NCBI GenBank assembly: GCA_021604505.1 | Contig: BQJC01000001.1 | Coordinates: forward strand, 124,001-188,000 | Length of the DNA stretch: 64,000 nt | Direction: 5' to 3' | Origin: Nitrospinaceae bacterium | GTDB taxonomy: Bacteria; Nitrospinota; Nitrospinia; Nitrospinales; VA-1 | Shown here: piece by piece, positions 15,546 to 23,590 of the stretch | Layout of the letters: each line of letters starts with the position of its first letter | How positions within the stretch are numbered: the first letter of the stretch is position 1 | Notes under the pieces: generated by a model | Databases searched by the model: none | Seen by the model: only the letters and a program-made list of their open reading frames with translations | What the model was told of the DNA's origin: nothing | Made by a program: the position numbers and the translations under genes

Positions 15546-15574
15546 CTTATCGGAGGTGATTATTTAATTGTCAA
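15546..15574 (-). promoter_or_regulatory. Probable sigma-70 promoter for the rhodanese gene
   Basis: Reading the minus strand, TTGACA (15574-15569), 17 bases, then GATAAG (15551-15546). The predicted start near 15540 leaves a leader of roughly 10 bases before the ATG at 15529. Confidence 0.5.
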
Positions 15575-15616
15575 CAATACCACACAGGTGTTTCAAACAT
15601 TAGTACCCCGTTTCCC

Positions 15617-15711
15617 GATGCCTGTATAGAACCTGAAATTTCCTTTTCGGCCACAACCCTGAAATCACAGTGGTTGTGCGGAACAGAAGCCCGGTTGCCT
15701 TTACAGGCATC
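15617..15711. other. Nested inverted-repeat element
   Basis: GATGCCTGTA (15617-15626) is the exact reverse complement of TACAGGCATC (15702-15711). Inside, CACAACC (15652-15658) pairs with GGTTGTG (15672-15678). A 10-bp outer stem with an inner hairpin suggests a folded RNA or a short mobile relic. Strand cannot be decided. Confidence 0.4.
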
Positions 15712-15792
15712 AATCTTGCTCAAGTATTAAAATACCTAACGTCATTGTAGTGCGGGGAAGCCTGAATCCAGGTTTTCCATCCACACAAAGCA

Positions 15793-15828
15793 CTCATGGC
15801 GATTCGTCTCCTCTCGAATCGCCATGAG
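15793..15828. terminator. Strong 14-bp hairpin
   Basis: CTCATGGCGATTCG (15793-15806) and its perfect complement (15815-15828) enclose an 8-base loop. It lies 14 bases beyond the stop of the DASS transporter gene, on its downstream side. A T-rich stretch follows on the plus strand only (TTCTTTTTTA). It most likely ends the transporter transcript. Confidence 0.7.
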
Positions 15829-15841
15829 CCAGCCTTCTTTT

Positions 15842-17293
15842 TTATTTGAATCCGATCATCGGCCAGTAAACGACCAGCAGGAAAAGATAACAGCCCATGC
15901 CCATCAGGCTGAGCAGGCTTCCGGCCTTGATCATTTCCCCCAGGGAAATGTATCTCGAAGAATAAGCGAGAGCCGAGGCCGGTGTTGCAATCGGCAGACT
16001 GAACGCAAAATTACTCGGCAAAATAACCGTCAGGGTCGCCAGCACCGGACTGATCCCGTAAGCCTCGCACATGCTGATGGCAGGTGGTAGAAGGATGGCA
16101 ATCACCGCGGAGTTGCTCATAAACGTGGTGAACAGCAAAGAAAGAATGGCGATGGAGATCAAGAACAGAGTTCCCGATTGCACCGTTCCTTCGAAAATGG
16201 ATTGTGACAACCATAAAGCCGCTCCTGAAGTGGCCATGACCTCGCCCAGGCAAATAGCGCCGCCATACATCAAAATGATGGCCCAGTTGATATGCGGTTC
16301 CACCATTTTCCAGTTGATGAGGTTGAGCGAGAATAACAGCACCAAAGAGAGGATGGCGATGTTGGCGATTCCAAGAGAGTCTCCGTAACCGAACCATGCG
16401 AACAGGGTAGCGGCCATTACCAGGCCGATGCCTTTTTCCTGAAACGTCATGCGCCCTAGAGTTTGGTGTTTTTTCGCCAGAGCTTCCTGAGCCGGTTTGA
16501 TGTCGTCAAGGTCTGGGGGAAACATCGTCAGTAAAACCACCCAGCCGCAGGCGAAAAGCAGCAGAACCAGAGGAAAGCTCCATTGGGTGTATTCCAGGAT
16601 GCCGATGGTGCTTTGTCCCTGCGTCGTTTTTTCCAGGATTTCCACGGCGAGGGGAACCCGTCCTCCGCCCAGCACCGTCATGGCTCCGCCGATAATGCAT
16701 CCCCAGGCCATGGCAAAAAACAGAGCCTTGGCGAACACCGATCTTCCCCGTGGAAGATTCAGGGATTGAACGATTTCCATCAGGATGGGAAATAACATCG
16801 TTGCCACCGCGTGTTCGGACATGAAGCAGGAACTGAGAGCGCCAAAGAAATAAATAGAGGTGATCAGTTTTTTAGGTGTGTTTCCGAAATGTTCCATCAC
16901 CCACATGGAAAGCCGGACGCTCAACCCCGACCCGACCATTGCCGCCGATAAAATGAAAACTCCGAGGATGAAGAAAACCGCCCGGTTGCCAAAAAATGAA
17001 TACACATGCGAGGCATCCATGATTCCAAGAAGCGGGATCAAGGCGATCGCCAGCAGGCTGGTGACCGATAGCGGGATGAGATTGGTGGACCAGAGGCTCA
17101 CGCACAGAAAAAACACGCAAAGCACCTTATACCCCTCAGGAGAAAGGTTTTCCGGTCCCTTCCCGTTGAGCAGGATCAGGAAAATCGCGAAAATCAATGC
17201 CAGCAGAATGGGGCGACGCATTCTATCGACGATGACGATCCACAGAGGTCTGCGGTCGACGATGATCTGAGAATTTTCTTCCGGTTCCTGCAT
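15842..17293 (-). CDS. DASS (SLC13) family anion/Na+ symporter
   Basis: 483 residues with about 11-12 hydrophobic segments. DASS proteins import dicarboxylates, citrate, sulfate or related anions with sodium. The pseudo-symmetric halves are visible: motif one CFMSEHAVATMLFP (Ser159-Glu-His) and motif two FMSNSAVIAILLPP (Ser393-Asn-Ser), plus the conserved C-terminal LPSNFAFSLPIATPASALAYSSRYI. In characterised members both motifs read Ser-Asn-Thr; the Glu-His replacement in the first suggests altered ion or substrate binding, as in a divergent DASS subgroup. Substrate is not predictable. It is followed by a strong terminator. Confidence 0.9.
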   Translation of the reverse strand: MQEPEENSQIIVDRRPLWIVIVDRMRRPILLALIFAIFLILLNGKGPENLSPEGYKVLCVFFLCVSLWSTNLIPLSVTSLLAIALIPLLGIMDASHVYSFFGNRAVFFILGVFILSAAMVGSGLSVRLSMWVMEHFGNTPKKLITSIYFFGALSSCFMSEHAVATMLFPILMEIVQSLNLPRGRSVFAKALFFAMAWGCIIGGAMTVLGGGRVPLAVEILEKTTQGQSTIGILEYTQWSFPLVLLLFACGWVVLLTMFPPDLDDIKPAQEALAKKHQTLGRMTFQEKGIGLVMAATLFAWFGYGDSLGIANIAILSLVLLFSLNLINWKMVEPHINWAIILMYGGAICLGEVMATSGAALWLSQSIFEGTVQSGTLFLISIAILSLLFTTFMSNSAVIAILLPPAISMCEAYGISPVLATLTVILPSNFAFSLPIATPASALAYSSRYISLGEMIKAGSLLSLMGMGCYLFLLVVYWPMIGFK

Positions 17294-17899
17294 TCGAGTT
17301 CGATTCTATTTTCAGGATAAAATTTAAGAGTTCGGCCAGGCCCCTTGGAAGATGTTATTACGCCTTATAACACAATCTCTTCCAGATAGTGCGTTACCCT
17401 ACAATATACAGGAAATTCCTGCAAACAAATAACAAGGGGTGGCTTAGAGCCGGAGGGGAACGGTTTCGAAGAACGAAAGGGCTATTAAAAAAGGAGGATG
17501 GATTTGGTTAATTTCCGTACCAGCCTAGGGCTGGATCAAATGTTAACGTGCGATGGACTTTCTGCCGACACATCCAAGTTTCGACTTAGGGGTTCGAACT
17601 ATTTCGCCGAACCTCCACCAGCCTGCACATGGCTCTGGTCACGCTTTGCGCCTTATGACATACACTCGGCCTTATGATGTTCTACAGTTTTCTACTCCGG
17701 AGGAATGCAAGACTTCCTGTCTCTCCTAAGGAATTGAAAGAAAGAGGGGTAAAAGCAAATCGACGTGTTGAAGGTTGTTTTCAAGTCTTGGTCTGGTAAA
17801 CTTTGTTTCAAGGCAATGATCTGGCCTCCTTCCTTAATAAGTGGCACCCCAAATTAGAGCAGGTCAAGGATTTGGTGAAATTTTACATAAGGATTTTCA
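17294..17899. other. 606-base intergenic region with repeat copy 2
   Basis: No gene is evident. Upstream of the DASS start a nested hairpin is visible around 17345-17388 (TGGAAGA...TCTTCCA around GTTAT...ATAAC). A small palindrome CAGGAAATTCCTG follows. Repeat copy 2 occupies 17520-17556, and GGTTCG/CGAACC forms a hairpin at about 17580-17602. The last 100 bases are AT-rich and give the DUF262 gene an AAGGA ribosome-binding site. Confidence 0.45.
17520..17556 (+). repeat. Interspersed repeat, copy 2 (left flank of DUF262 gene)
   Basis: It begins with the perfect palindrome CCAGCC-TAG-GGCTGG and ends GTTAACGTGCGATGG. It is identical to copy 3 at 20306-20342 over 37 bases except one (T versus G at 17541/20327), in the same orientation 2.8 kb away. 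Confidence 0.85.
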
Positions 17900-20155
17900 A
17901 TGAGTGAAACCCTTTTTAAACAAGTTAATTATAATCTTGGCAATTTGATAGAGTATATCGCACTTGGAGAAATTGGCCTTCCAGACCTTCAACGCCCCTT
18001 CGTTTGGAAAAACGCCAAAGTTCGAGATTTGTTTGACTCTATCTATCATGGATTTCCAGTTGGCTATTTTCTATTTTGGCAGAATGCCTTGGCGGATGGC
18101 ATCAAACCTATAGGAACTGATCAAAAACAAAAGGTTTCCAAATTGCTTATAGTAGATGGCCAACAGCGACTGACCGGGCTGTATGCGGTCATTAAAGGGG
18201 TGCCGGTTGTAAGAGAAAACTATAAAAAAGAAGTAATTGAAATAGCCTTCAACCCCCTTCTAGAGAAGTTTGAGGTGGCCGATGCCGCAATACGAAAAGA
18301 CAGATCCTATATCTCCTCCATTTCAAAAATATGGGGCGATAATACAAATATTTTTGCTCTTGTCCGCCAATACCTTGAAAATTTAAAAGCATCACGGGAA
18401 ATTGAAGCAGAGGAAGAAGAAAGGATACAAAAATCCTTTTCAAAGCTTATTAATATCTTGAGTTTTCCATTTACAGCTCTGGAGTTGTCAGGTAATACCA
18501 ATGAAGAGCAAGCTCAGGAAGTCTTTGTTCGAATAAATAGTAAGGGTAAGCCACTAAATCAAGCGGATTTCATACTCACTTTGATGTCTGTTTTCTGGGA
18601 CGAAGGCAGAAAACAGTTGGAAAAGTTTTGCCAAGAAACCAGAATGCCTTCCACCGGACACGCTTCTCCTTTCAACTATTTTATAGAACCCGATCCAAAC
18701 CAACTATTAAGAGTGGCGGTTGGTTTGGGTTTTAAAAGAGCCCGGTTGAAATATGTTTATTCCATCTTGCGAGGAAAGGATTTGCAGACAGAAACATTTA
18801 GCGAGGAAATACGAATTCAACAATTCGAAGTGCTAAAGAAGGCTCAAGAACAAGTTTTGAATCTTCAATATTGGCATGATTTTATGAAAGTTTTAATTCA
18901 AGCAGGATATCGAAATGGCCGAATGATAAGTTCGGAAAACAATTTGCTGTTTTGTTACACCTTATATTTGAAGGGCCGCATTGAATATAAGGTGGAAGAA
19001 TTTGATCTTCGCCAGGTTTTGGCTAGATGGTTTTTTATGTCGAGTATGACAGGTCGATACACAAGCTCCCCAGAATCCACGATGGAATCAGATTTAGCTA
19101 GATTCAGAGACGTTAAAACCCCGGAAGAGTTTCTAGAAACACTGAAGCAAATTTGCGATGAGACCCTAACAAGGGATTTCTGGGAAATTACTCTTCCCAA
19201 TGAATTGGCGACCTCCTCTCCTCTGAGTCCCTCGCTTTTTGCCTATTTCGCCTCCTTGAATCTCTTGGAAGCCAAGGTATTGTTTTCCAATTTGAAAGTT
19301 TCGGAGTTATGTGATCCGACAATCAAAGGGAAAAAGTCCTCATTAGAACGGCATCATTTGTTTCCTAAAGCCTATTTAAAGTCTTTAGGAATTTCGGACA
19401 CTAGGGATATTAATCAAATTGCAAACTATGCTTTAGTGGAATGGGGGGATAATGTAAATATCTCAGATCAAATTCCCGCACAGTATTTCCCCAATTTAAA
19501 AGAACGATTTTCCTTAAAGAAATTGGAGCGTATGTGTTATTGGCATGCACTTCCAGATGACTGGGAAAACCTGGAATACCGCCAATTTCTAATTCAGCGT
19601 AGAGAATTAATGGCTAAAGTGATTAGTGATGGTTATCACAAACTATGCTCTGGAAAGAAAGAGGATAAGTTTGAGGCTTCAAATATTTCTATTGAAGAGT
19701 TGGTGTCTGGCGGGGAGACTACAGATGTGGAGTTTAAATCCACCTTGCGGACCAATTTGCATACGGGAGAGAAAGACCCCAGGATGGAATATGATTGCCT
19801 AAGAACCATTGCGGGACTTTTAAACCGTCAGGGAGGTAAACTAATTATAGGGGTGGCTGATGACGGTGATCCTGTGGGGATTGAGATAGATGGTTTTCTC
19901 AATGAGGATAAGATCTATCTTCATTTGGTGAATATTATTAAAGAGCGATTGGGTTCCCAATTTATGCTTTATATCCATCCCAGATTTGACGATTATCAAG
20001 AGGTACGAGTCTTGACTGTGGAATGTTGGCCTTCCAAATCTCCGGTATTTCTTAAAGATGGGAAGGATGAGCGTTTTTATATCAGAACCGGTGCGTCAAC
20101 CTCCGAACTTACAGGAGGTAAAATGCAAGAATATATTAATCAAAAATTTAAATGA
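17900..20155 (+). CDS. DUF262-HNH-AlbA_2 fusion, candidate single-gene defence nuclease
   Basis: 751 residues, three modules. 1-380: DUF262 (GmrS/ParB-like) with LPDLQRPFVW (28-36) and the nucleotide-hydrolysing signature DGQQRL (86-91). About 470-545: HNH/DUF1524-like nuclease, H485-H486-L-F-P and a distal EWGDNVN segment (514-520). About 590-735: Schlafen-type AlbA_2 domain, E611-F-K613 and LLNRQGGKLIIGVADDGDPVGI. DUF262 plus DUF1524 is the architecture of GmrSD, SspE and BrxU-type anti-phage nucleases; the added AlbA_2 domain is unusual. No methylase or partner gene is adjacent. AT-rich relative to neighbours and bracketed by repeat copies. The start has AAGGA 7 bases upstream. Confidence 0.88.
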   Translation: MSETLFKQVNYNLGNLIEYIALGEIGLPDLQRPFVWKNAKVRDLFDSIYHGFPVGYFLFWQNALADGIKPIGTDQKQKVSKLLIVDGQQRLTGLYAVIKGVPVVRENYKKEVIEIAFNPLLEKFEVADAAIRKDRSYISSISKIWGDNTNIFALVRQYLENLKASREIEAEEEERIQKSFSKLINILSFPFTALELSGNTNEEQAQEVFVRINSKGKPLNQADFILTLMSVFWDEGRKQLEKFCQETRMPSTGHASPFNYFIEPDPNQLLRVAVGLGFKRARLKYVYSILRGKDLQTETFSEEIRIQQFEVLKKAQEQVLNLQYWHDFMKVLIQAGYRNGRMISSENNLLFCYTLYLKGRIEYKVEEFDLRQVLARWFFMSSMTGRYTSSPESTMESDLARFRDVKTPEEFLETLKQICDETLTRDFWEITLPNELATSSPLSPSLFAYFASLNLLEAKVLFSNLKVSELCDPTIKGKKSSLERHHLFPKAYLKSLGISDTRDINQIANYALVEWGDNVNISDQIPAQYFPNLKERFSLKKLERMCYWHALPDDWENLEYRQFLIQRRELMAKVISDGYHKLCSGKKEDKFEASNISIEELVSGGETTDVEFKSTLRTNLHTGEKDPRMEYDCLRTIAGLLNRQGGKLIIGVADDGDPVGIEIDGFLNEDKIYLHLVNIIKERLGSQFMLYIHPRFDDYQEVRVLTVECWPSKSPVFLKDGKDERFYIRTGASTSELTGGKMQEYINQKFK

Positions 20156-20207
20156 CCTATTCAGAGATAAACAAAAAACTGTAAATACATAAGAAGATAC
20201 AGAGCAA

Positions 20208-20235
20208 CCACTGATTTTTATTCAGTAGGTTTTTT
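20208..20235 (+). terminator. Intrinsic terminator of the DUF262 gene
   Basis: ACTGA (20210-20214) pairs with TCAGT (20222-20226), extended by flanking C/G pairs with one bulge, and six T follow at 20230-20235. It lies 55 bases after the stop codon. Confidence 0.65.
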
Positions 20236-20265
20236 GTTATTCAACTGTGAAAAGGCAGTTAAAAA

Positions 20266-20308
20266 TCCCCCTCAAGAGGTCGGAGGTTCGATCTCCCGAG
20301 CCCCTCCA
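20266..20308 (+). pseudogene. Degenerate tRNA 3'-end-like fragment
   Basis: The stretch contains a T-arm-like GGAGGTTCGATCTCCC, then GAGCCCCTCCA, resembling an acceptor strand plus CCA. The T-loop is out of register by one base and no matching 5' half is found, so it is not a working tRNA. Such 3' fragments are typical attachment-site remnants of integrated elements. It abuts repeat copy 3. Confidence 0.35.
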
Positions 20309-20342
20309 GCCTAGGGCTGGATCAAAGGTTAACGTGCGATGG
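20306..20342 (+). repeat. Interspersed repeat, copy 3 (right flank of DUF262 gene)
   Basis: CCAGCC-TAG-GGCTGG palindrome then GTTAACGTGCGATGG, one mismatch to copy 2. The following GTTTATG matches copy 1 (2686-2732) rather than copy 2. Confidence 0.85.
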
Positions 20343-20383
20343 GTTTATGACTGCAGGAGGTTTTCCGGGGCGCGTGAGCGAAG

Positions 20384-21394
20384 CTAGCCTTGCTCCACTT
20401 TTCCTCCCCGCGTTGCGGGGTCCACCTGGGAGATGGTCCACAAATCACAGGACCCACAGATGTCCCGGTAGTTTTCCCTGAAATCGTTGAATCCGTCGCT
20501 TTGCCAGATATCGTCAAGGTTCTGGTCGAGCATGTTGCCCATTTTTGCTTCCGGCAAAAGACAGCAGGGGGTGACGTTTCCTTCCCGGCTGATATAGGCA
20601 TTGTCAAAAGTTTTCAGGCAATACTTCCCGGATCGGTGCAGTTTTTTGCGCAACAGCTGATAGGCGAATCTCGTGATGCCCTTGGAAACCGAATACTGAA
20701 TCCAGTCCAGTTGCACGCCTAAAGAACGGGCGATACGATTGGCGTTTTGAAAAATGCGCTCCTCCTCCTGAAGGTTCGGGCGTTTCAGGCTGGGGGCGTA
20801 TTTTCGATCCAGACGGCCGACATTCACCACTTCACAGCCGATTTTTCCCGCATATCGGATCACATCGTAAAGATCATTTTCGCAGTCCGCATGTAAGGTC
20901 GATTGCAGGCGGAGCGACAGAGATCCTTTTTTCCGCATTCGGGCCAGGGTTTCGATATTCTGGTAGACCCCGTTGTTGTTGTGACCTTCCTCGGCGCTGG
21001 TGCTTCCCTCCACTCGGTCTATTGAAAACGTCAGAGTGTTCAGGCCGGATTGCAGAATGCGCTCTATGATTGACGGTCTGGTGAACAAGCCGTTGGAGGT
21101 GATCATGACCTTGTGCCCCCGGTCCTTGCAATGGGCGATCATGTCGAAAATTTGGGGATGCAGAAAAGGTTCGCCCCAGCCGGTCAGAGTGACGTCCTCT
21201 TTGACGAGCAGTTGGCCGACCACCGCCACGAATTTGTCCCAGTCCATATGCTCCAGTTCGATTTCCAGGTCTTCCCTGGGGCACATGGAGCAGTCCATAT
21301 TGCAACGGTTGGTTACCTCGATCTGGATATGGCGGGGTTTCCGGGGGATCTTGTAAATCAACCGGTTAAATGTGTCGAGGGCTAGATGGAGCAT
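20384..21394 (-). CDS. Radical SAM/SPASM domain protein
   Basis: 336 residues. The N-terminal radical SAM motif CNMDCSMC (31-38) binds the 4Fe-4S cluster that cleaves S-adenosylmethionine; the GWGEPFLHP motif follows. The C-terminal SPASM-type region has further cysteines (GKYCLKTFDNAYISREGNVTPCCL, DICGSCD) for auxiliary clusters. Members modify peptides, proteins or small molecules; no peptide substrate gene is apparent next door. The gene stands alone between the DUF262 region and leuC and is transcribed away from both. Substrate unknown. Confidence 0.88.
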   Translation of the reverse strand: MLHLALDTFNRLIYKIPRKPRHIQIEVTNRCNMDCSMCPREDLEIELEHMDWDKFVAVVGQLLVKEDVTLTGWGEPFLHPQIFDMIAHCKDRGHKVMITSNGLFTRPSIIERILQSGLNTLTFSIDRVEGSTSAEEGHNNNGVYQNIETLARMRKKGSLSLRLQSTLHADCENDLYDVIRYAGKIGCEVVNVGRLDRKYAPSLKRPNLQEEERIFQNANRIARSLGVQLDWIQYSVSKGITRFAYQLLRKKLHRSGKYCLKTFDNAYISREGNVTPCCLLPEAKMGNMLDQNLDDIWQSDGFNDFRENYRDICGSCDLWTISQVDPATRGGKVEQG

Positions 21395-21623
21395 GCGGTG
21401 AAAGTCATTGGATCAGGTTTTCAGGCTTGTCAAAAGAACCGTTCGTCGTTGATCGGGCTAAATAGGGAATATTTTTGTCAAATTTTGTTCGTACCAGCTG
21501 GATTAAATGGTATTTTATATACTTAACGGATGCAGATGAGAAAAACTGAAGCTTTTGCCCGATGGAATGGCCGGGTGATATGAAGTCCTTATTTTTGAAT
21601 CCTTTAAAATGAATACGATGCGT

Positions 21624-21656
21624 TGCGCCCATAGAGTTCGGGCGCACTTTAAGGAG
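21624..21656 (+). promoter_or_regulatory. Hairpin directly before the leuC ribosome-binding site
   Basis: TGCGCCC (21624-21630) and GGGCGCA (21640-21646) form a perfect 7-bp stem with a 9-base loop, ending 4 bases before the AAGGAG ribosome-binding site (21651-21656). It could modulate leuC translation or protect the 5' end. Confidence 0.45.
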
Positions 21657-21664
21657 ACGTCTTA

Positions 21665-22966
21665 ATGGCAATGACCGTAACAGAAAAAATACTTGCCGCC
21701 CACGCGGGAAAAGAATCGGTAAAACCCGGTGACAACATTTGGGTGGATGTCGATGTTCTGATGACCCACGACGTTTGCGGTCCAGGGACGATAGGCATTT
21801 TTAAAAAGGAATTCGGCGAAAACTCCAAGGTCTGGGATCGTGAAAAAGTGGTCATCATTCCCGACCATTATATTTTCACCTCCGATAAGCACGCCAACCG
21901 CAATATCGATATCCTGCGCGAGTTCGTCAAAGAGCAGGACCTTCCGTACTATTATGATGTGGGCACCGAAAATTATAAAGGCGTGTGTCACATTGCCCTG
22001 GCCCAGGAGGGGCACAACCGCCCAGGCGAGGTATTATTCGGAACCGATTCACACACCTGCACCTCAGGCGCGTTCGGTATGTTTTCCACCGGCATCGGCA
22101 ATACGGATGCCGCGTTTATTCTGGGAACGGGAAAACTTTGGGTCAAAGTTCCGGAAACCATGCGCTTTGAGTTCACCGGCACCTTTCCGCCTTACATCAT
22201 GGCCAAGGATATTCTTCTTCAGGTGATTGGCGATATCGGCGTCGATGGCGCCACTTACCGCACCATGGAATGGGCGGGAGACGCCGTCTACAAATTTTCG
22301 ATGGAAGAGCGAATGACCCTTTGCAACATGGCCATCGAAGCGGGTGGAAAAAATGCCGTGATCGAGGCCGATGACGTGACTCTGGAATATGTGAAGAAGA
22401 GGACCGACAAGCCTTACAAAATTTATCATTCTGACCCGGATGCCAGGTATTATTTCAAGAAAACCTACAACGCCAGTGAGATGGAGCCCATTGTGGCGAA
22501 ACCTCATTCGCCGGACAACAAAGCCCTGGTCAGCGAATGCAAAGACGTTAAGCTCGATCGATCCTATATAGGGTCCTGCACCGGTGGTAAGCTGACCGAC
22601 TTTGTCGCCGCCGCCCAACTGCTAAAAGGCAAAAAAGTGGCGATTGAAACCTTCATTGTTCCCGCAACAAAGGAAGTAGAAAAGGAACTTCATACAGAAA
22701 CTCTGGACGGGGAAACCCTGATGGACATTTTTAAAAATGCCGGAGCCAATGTGGGAGACCCTTCCTGCGCGGCCTGTCTGGGAGGCCCGAAAGACACGTT
22801 TGGCCGGGCCAATGCCGAGGAAGTGGTGGTTTCCACCACCAACCGTAATTTTCCAGGCCGGATGGGGTCGAAACAGTCGCAGGTTTATCTTGCTTCCCCC
22901 TACACAGCGGCGGCGTCGGCTTTGACGGGAAGGATCACCGACCCGAGGGAATTTATCCACAATTGA
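21665..22966 (+). CDS. leuC: 3-isopropylmalate dehydratase large subunit
   Basis: 433 residues of the aconitase superfamily. With LeuD it isomerises 2-isopropylmalate to 3-isopropylmalate in leucine synthesis. Cluster-ligand cysteines appear in YIGSCTGGKLTDF and DPSCAACLGG, and the TDSHTCTSGAFG substrate motif is intact. The length fits the shorter LeuC/HACN type of archaea and many bacteria (about 420), not the 466-residue enterobacterial form, so homoaconitase-like activity cannot be excluded. The AAGGAG ribosome-binding site is 9 bases from the ATG. leuD follows after 20 bases. Confidence 0.93.
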   Translation: MAMTVTEKILAAHAGKESVKPGDNIWVDVDVLMTHDVCGPGTIGIFKKEFGENSKVWDREKVVIIPDHYIFTSDKHANRNIDILREFVKEQDLPYYYDVGTENYKGVCHIALAQEGHNRPGEVLFGTDSHTCTSGAFGMFSTGIGNTDAAFILGTGKLWVKVPETMRFEFTGTFPPYIMAKDILLQVIGDIGVDGATYRTMEWAGDAVYKFSMEERMTLCNMAIEAGGKNAVIEADDVTLEYVKKRTDKPYKIYHSDPDARYYFKKTYNASEMEPIVAKPHSPDNKALVSECKDVKLDRSYIGSCTGGKLTDFVAAAQLLKGKKVAIETFIVPATKEVEKELHTETLDGETLMDIFKNAGANVGDPSCAACLGGPKDTFGRANAEEVVVSTTNRNFPGRMGSKQSQVYLASPYTAAASALTGRITDPREFIHN

Positions 22967-22986
22967 AACGGATTTGAGACATATTT

Positions 22987-23550
22987 ATGGAACACATGAT
23001 TGAAGGCAAAGCCTATGTTCTGGGGAATGATATCGACACAGACCAGATCATCCCTGCTGAGCATCTGGTTTACAGTCTGACCGAGCCGGAAGAAAGAAAG
23101 AACTATGGGAAATTTGCACTGTCAGGCGTTCCGCAGGAAGATGCGGGCCTTCCCAGTGGAAAACAACCGTTTGTGAAAGAAGGCGAGTTTCAATCTGAGT
23201 ATGCGATTCTCATTGGCGGCAAAAACTTTGGCTGCGGTTCCTCCAGGGAACACGCACCGGCGTGTCTTGAGATCGCAGGGATTCACGCCGTGGTGGCGGA
23301 GTCCTTCGCGCGGATCTTTTACCGCAACTCCGTGGACGGTGGTTTTTTCATTCCGTTTGAATCTGAAGTGCGTCTGGTGGAGGAAATAAAAACCGGAGAC
23401 AGGTTATCGATCGATGTGGATGCGGGAACCCTGACCAACACCACCTCCAACAAGGTGTATCGGTTGAAATCCCTGGGAGAGGTCATCGACATCATCCGGG
23501 CGGGCAATATCTTTGAATACGCTAAAAAAGCAGGACTGATTCCCAGTTAA
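22987..23550 (+). CDS. leuD: 3-isopropylmalate dehydratase small subunit
   Basis: 187 residues, swivel domain partner of LeuC. The conserved GNDIDTDQIIPAEHL opening and GGKNFGCGSSREHAP active-site loop are intact. The subunit supplies substrate-binding residues, including the Ser-Arg pair of the GSSREHA motif. It lies 20 bases after leuC in the same operon; leuB and leuA are not in the window. Slightly longer than the archaeal-type small subunit (about 165), owing to an insertion around 45-70. Confidence 0.94.
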   Translation: MEHMIEGKAYVLGNDIDTDQIIPAEHLVYSLTEPEERKNYGKFALSGVPQEDAGLPSGKQPFVKEGEFQSEYAILIGGKNFGCGSSREHAPACLEIAGIHAVVAESFARIFYRNSVDGGFFIPFESEVRLVEEIKTGDRLSIDVDAGTLTNTTSNKVYRLKSLGEVIDIIRAGNIFEYAKKAGLIPS

Positions 23551-23590
23551 ACTATTTAAAAGCAGGGTGATTTTTTTTAAAGAAGTAAAA

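Larger units (their letters stand above)
15530..15841. other. Intergenic region between rhodanese and DASS transporter
   Basis: No gene is seen. It contains the rhodanese promoter, a nested inverted-repeat structure (15617-15711) and a 14-bp terminator-like hairpin (15793-15828). The last two are listed separately. Confidence 0.5.

Noticed and set aside
17578-17614. Second tRNA-like 3' end (GGTTCGAAC ... CCTCCACCA) near repeat copy 2
   Set aside because: The T-stem does not pair in tRNA register and no acceptor partner is seen; it is better described as a plain GGTTCG/CGAACC hairpin.
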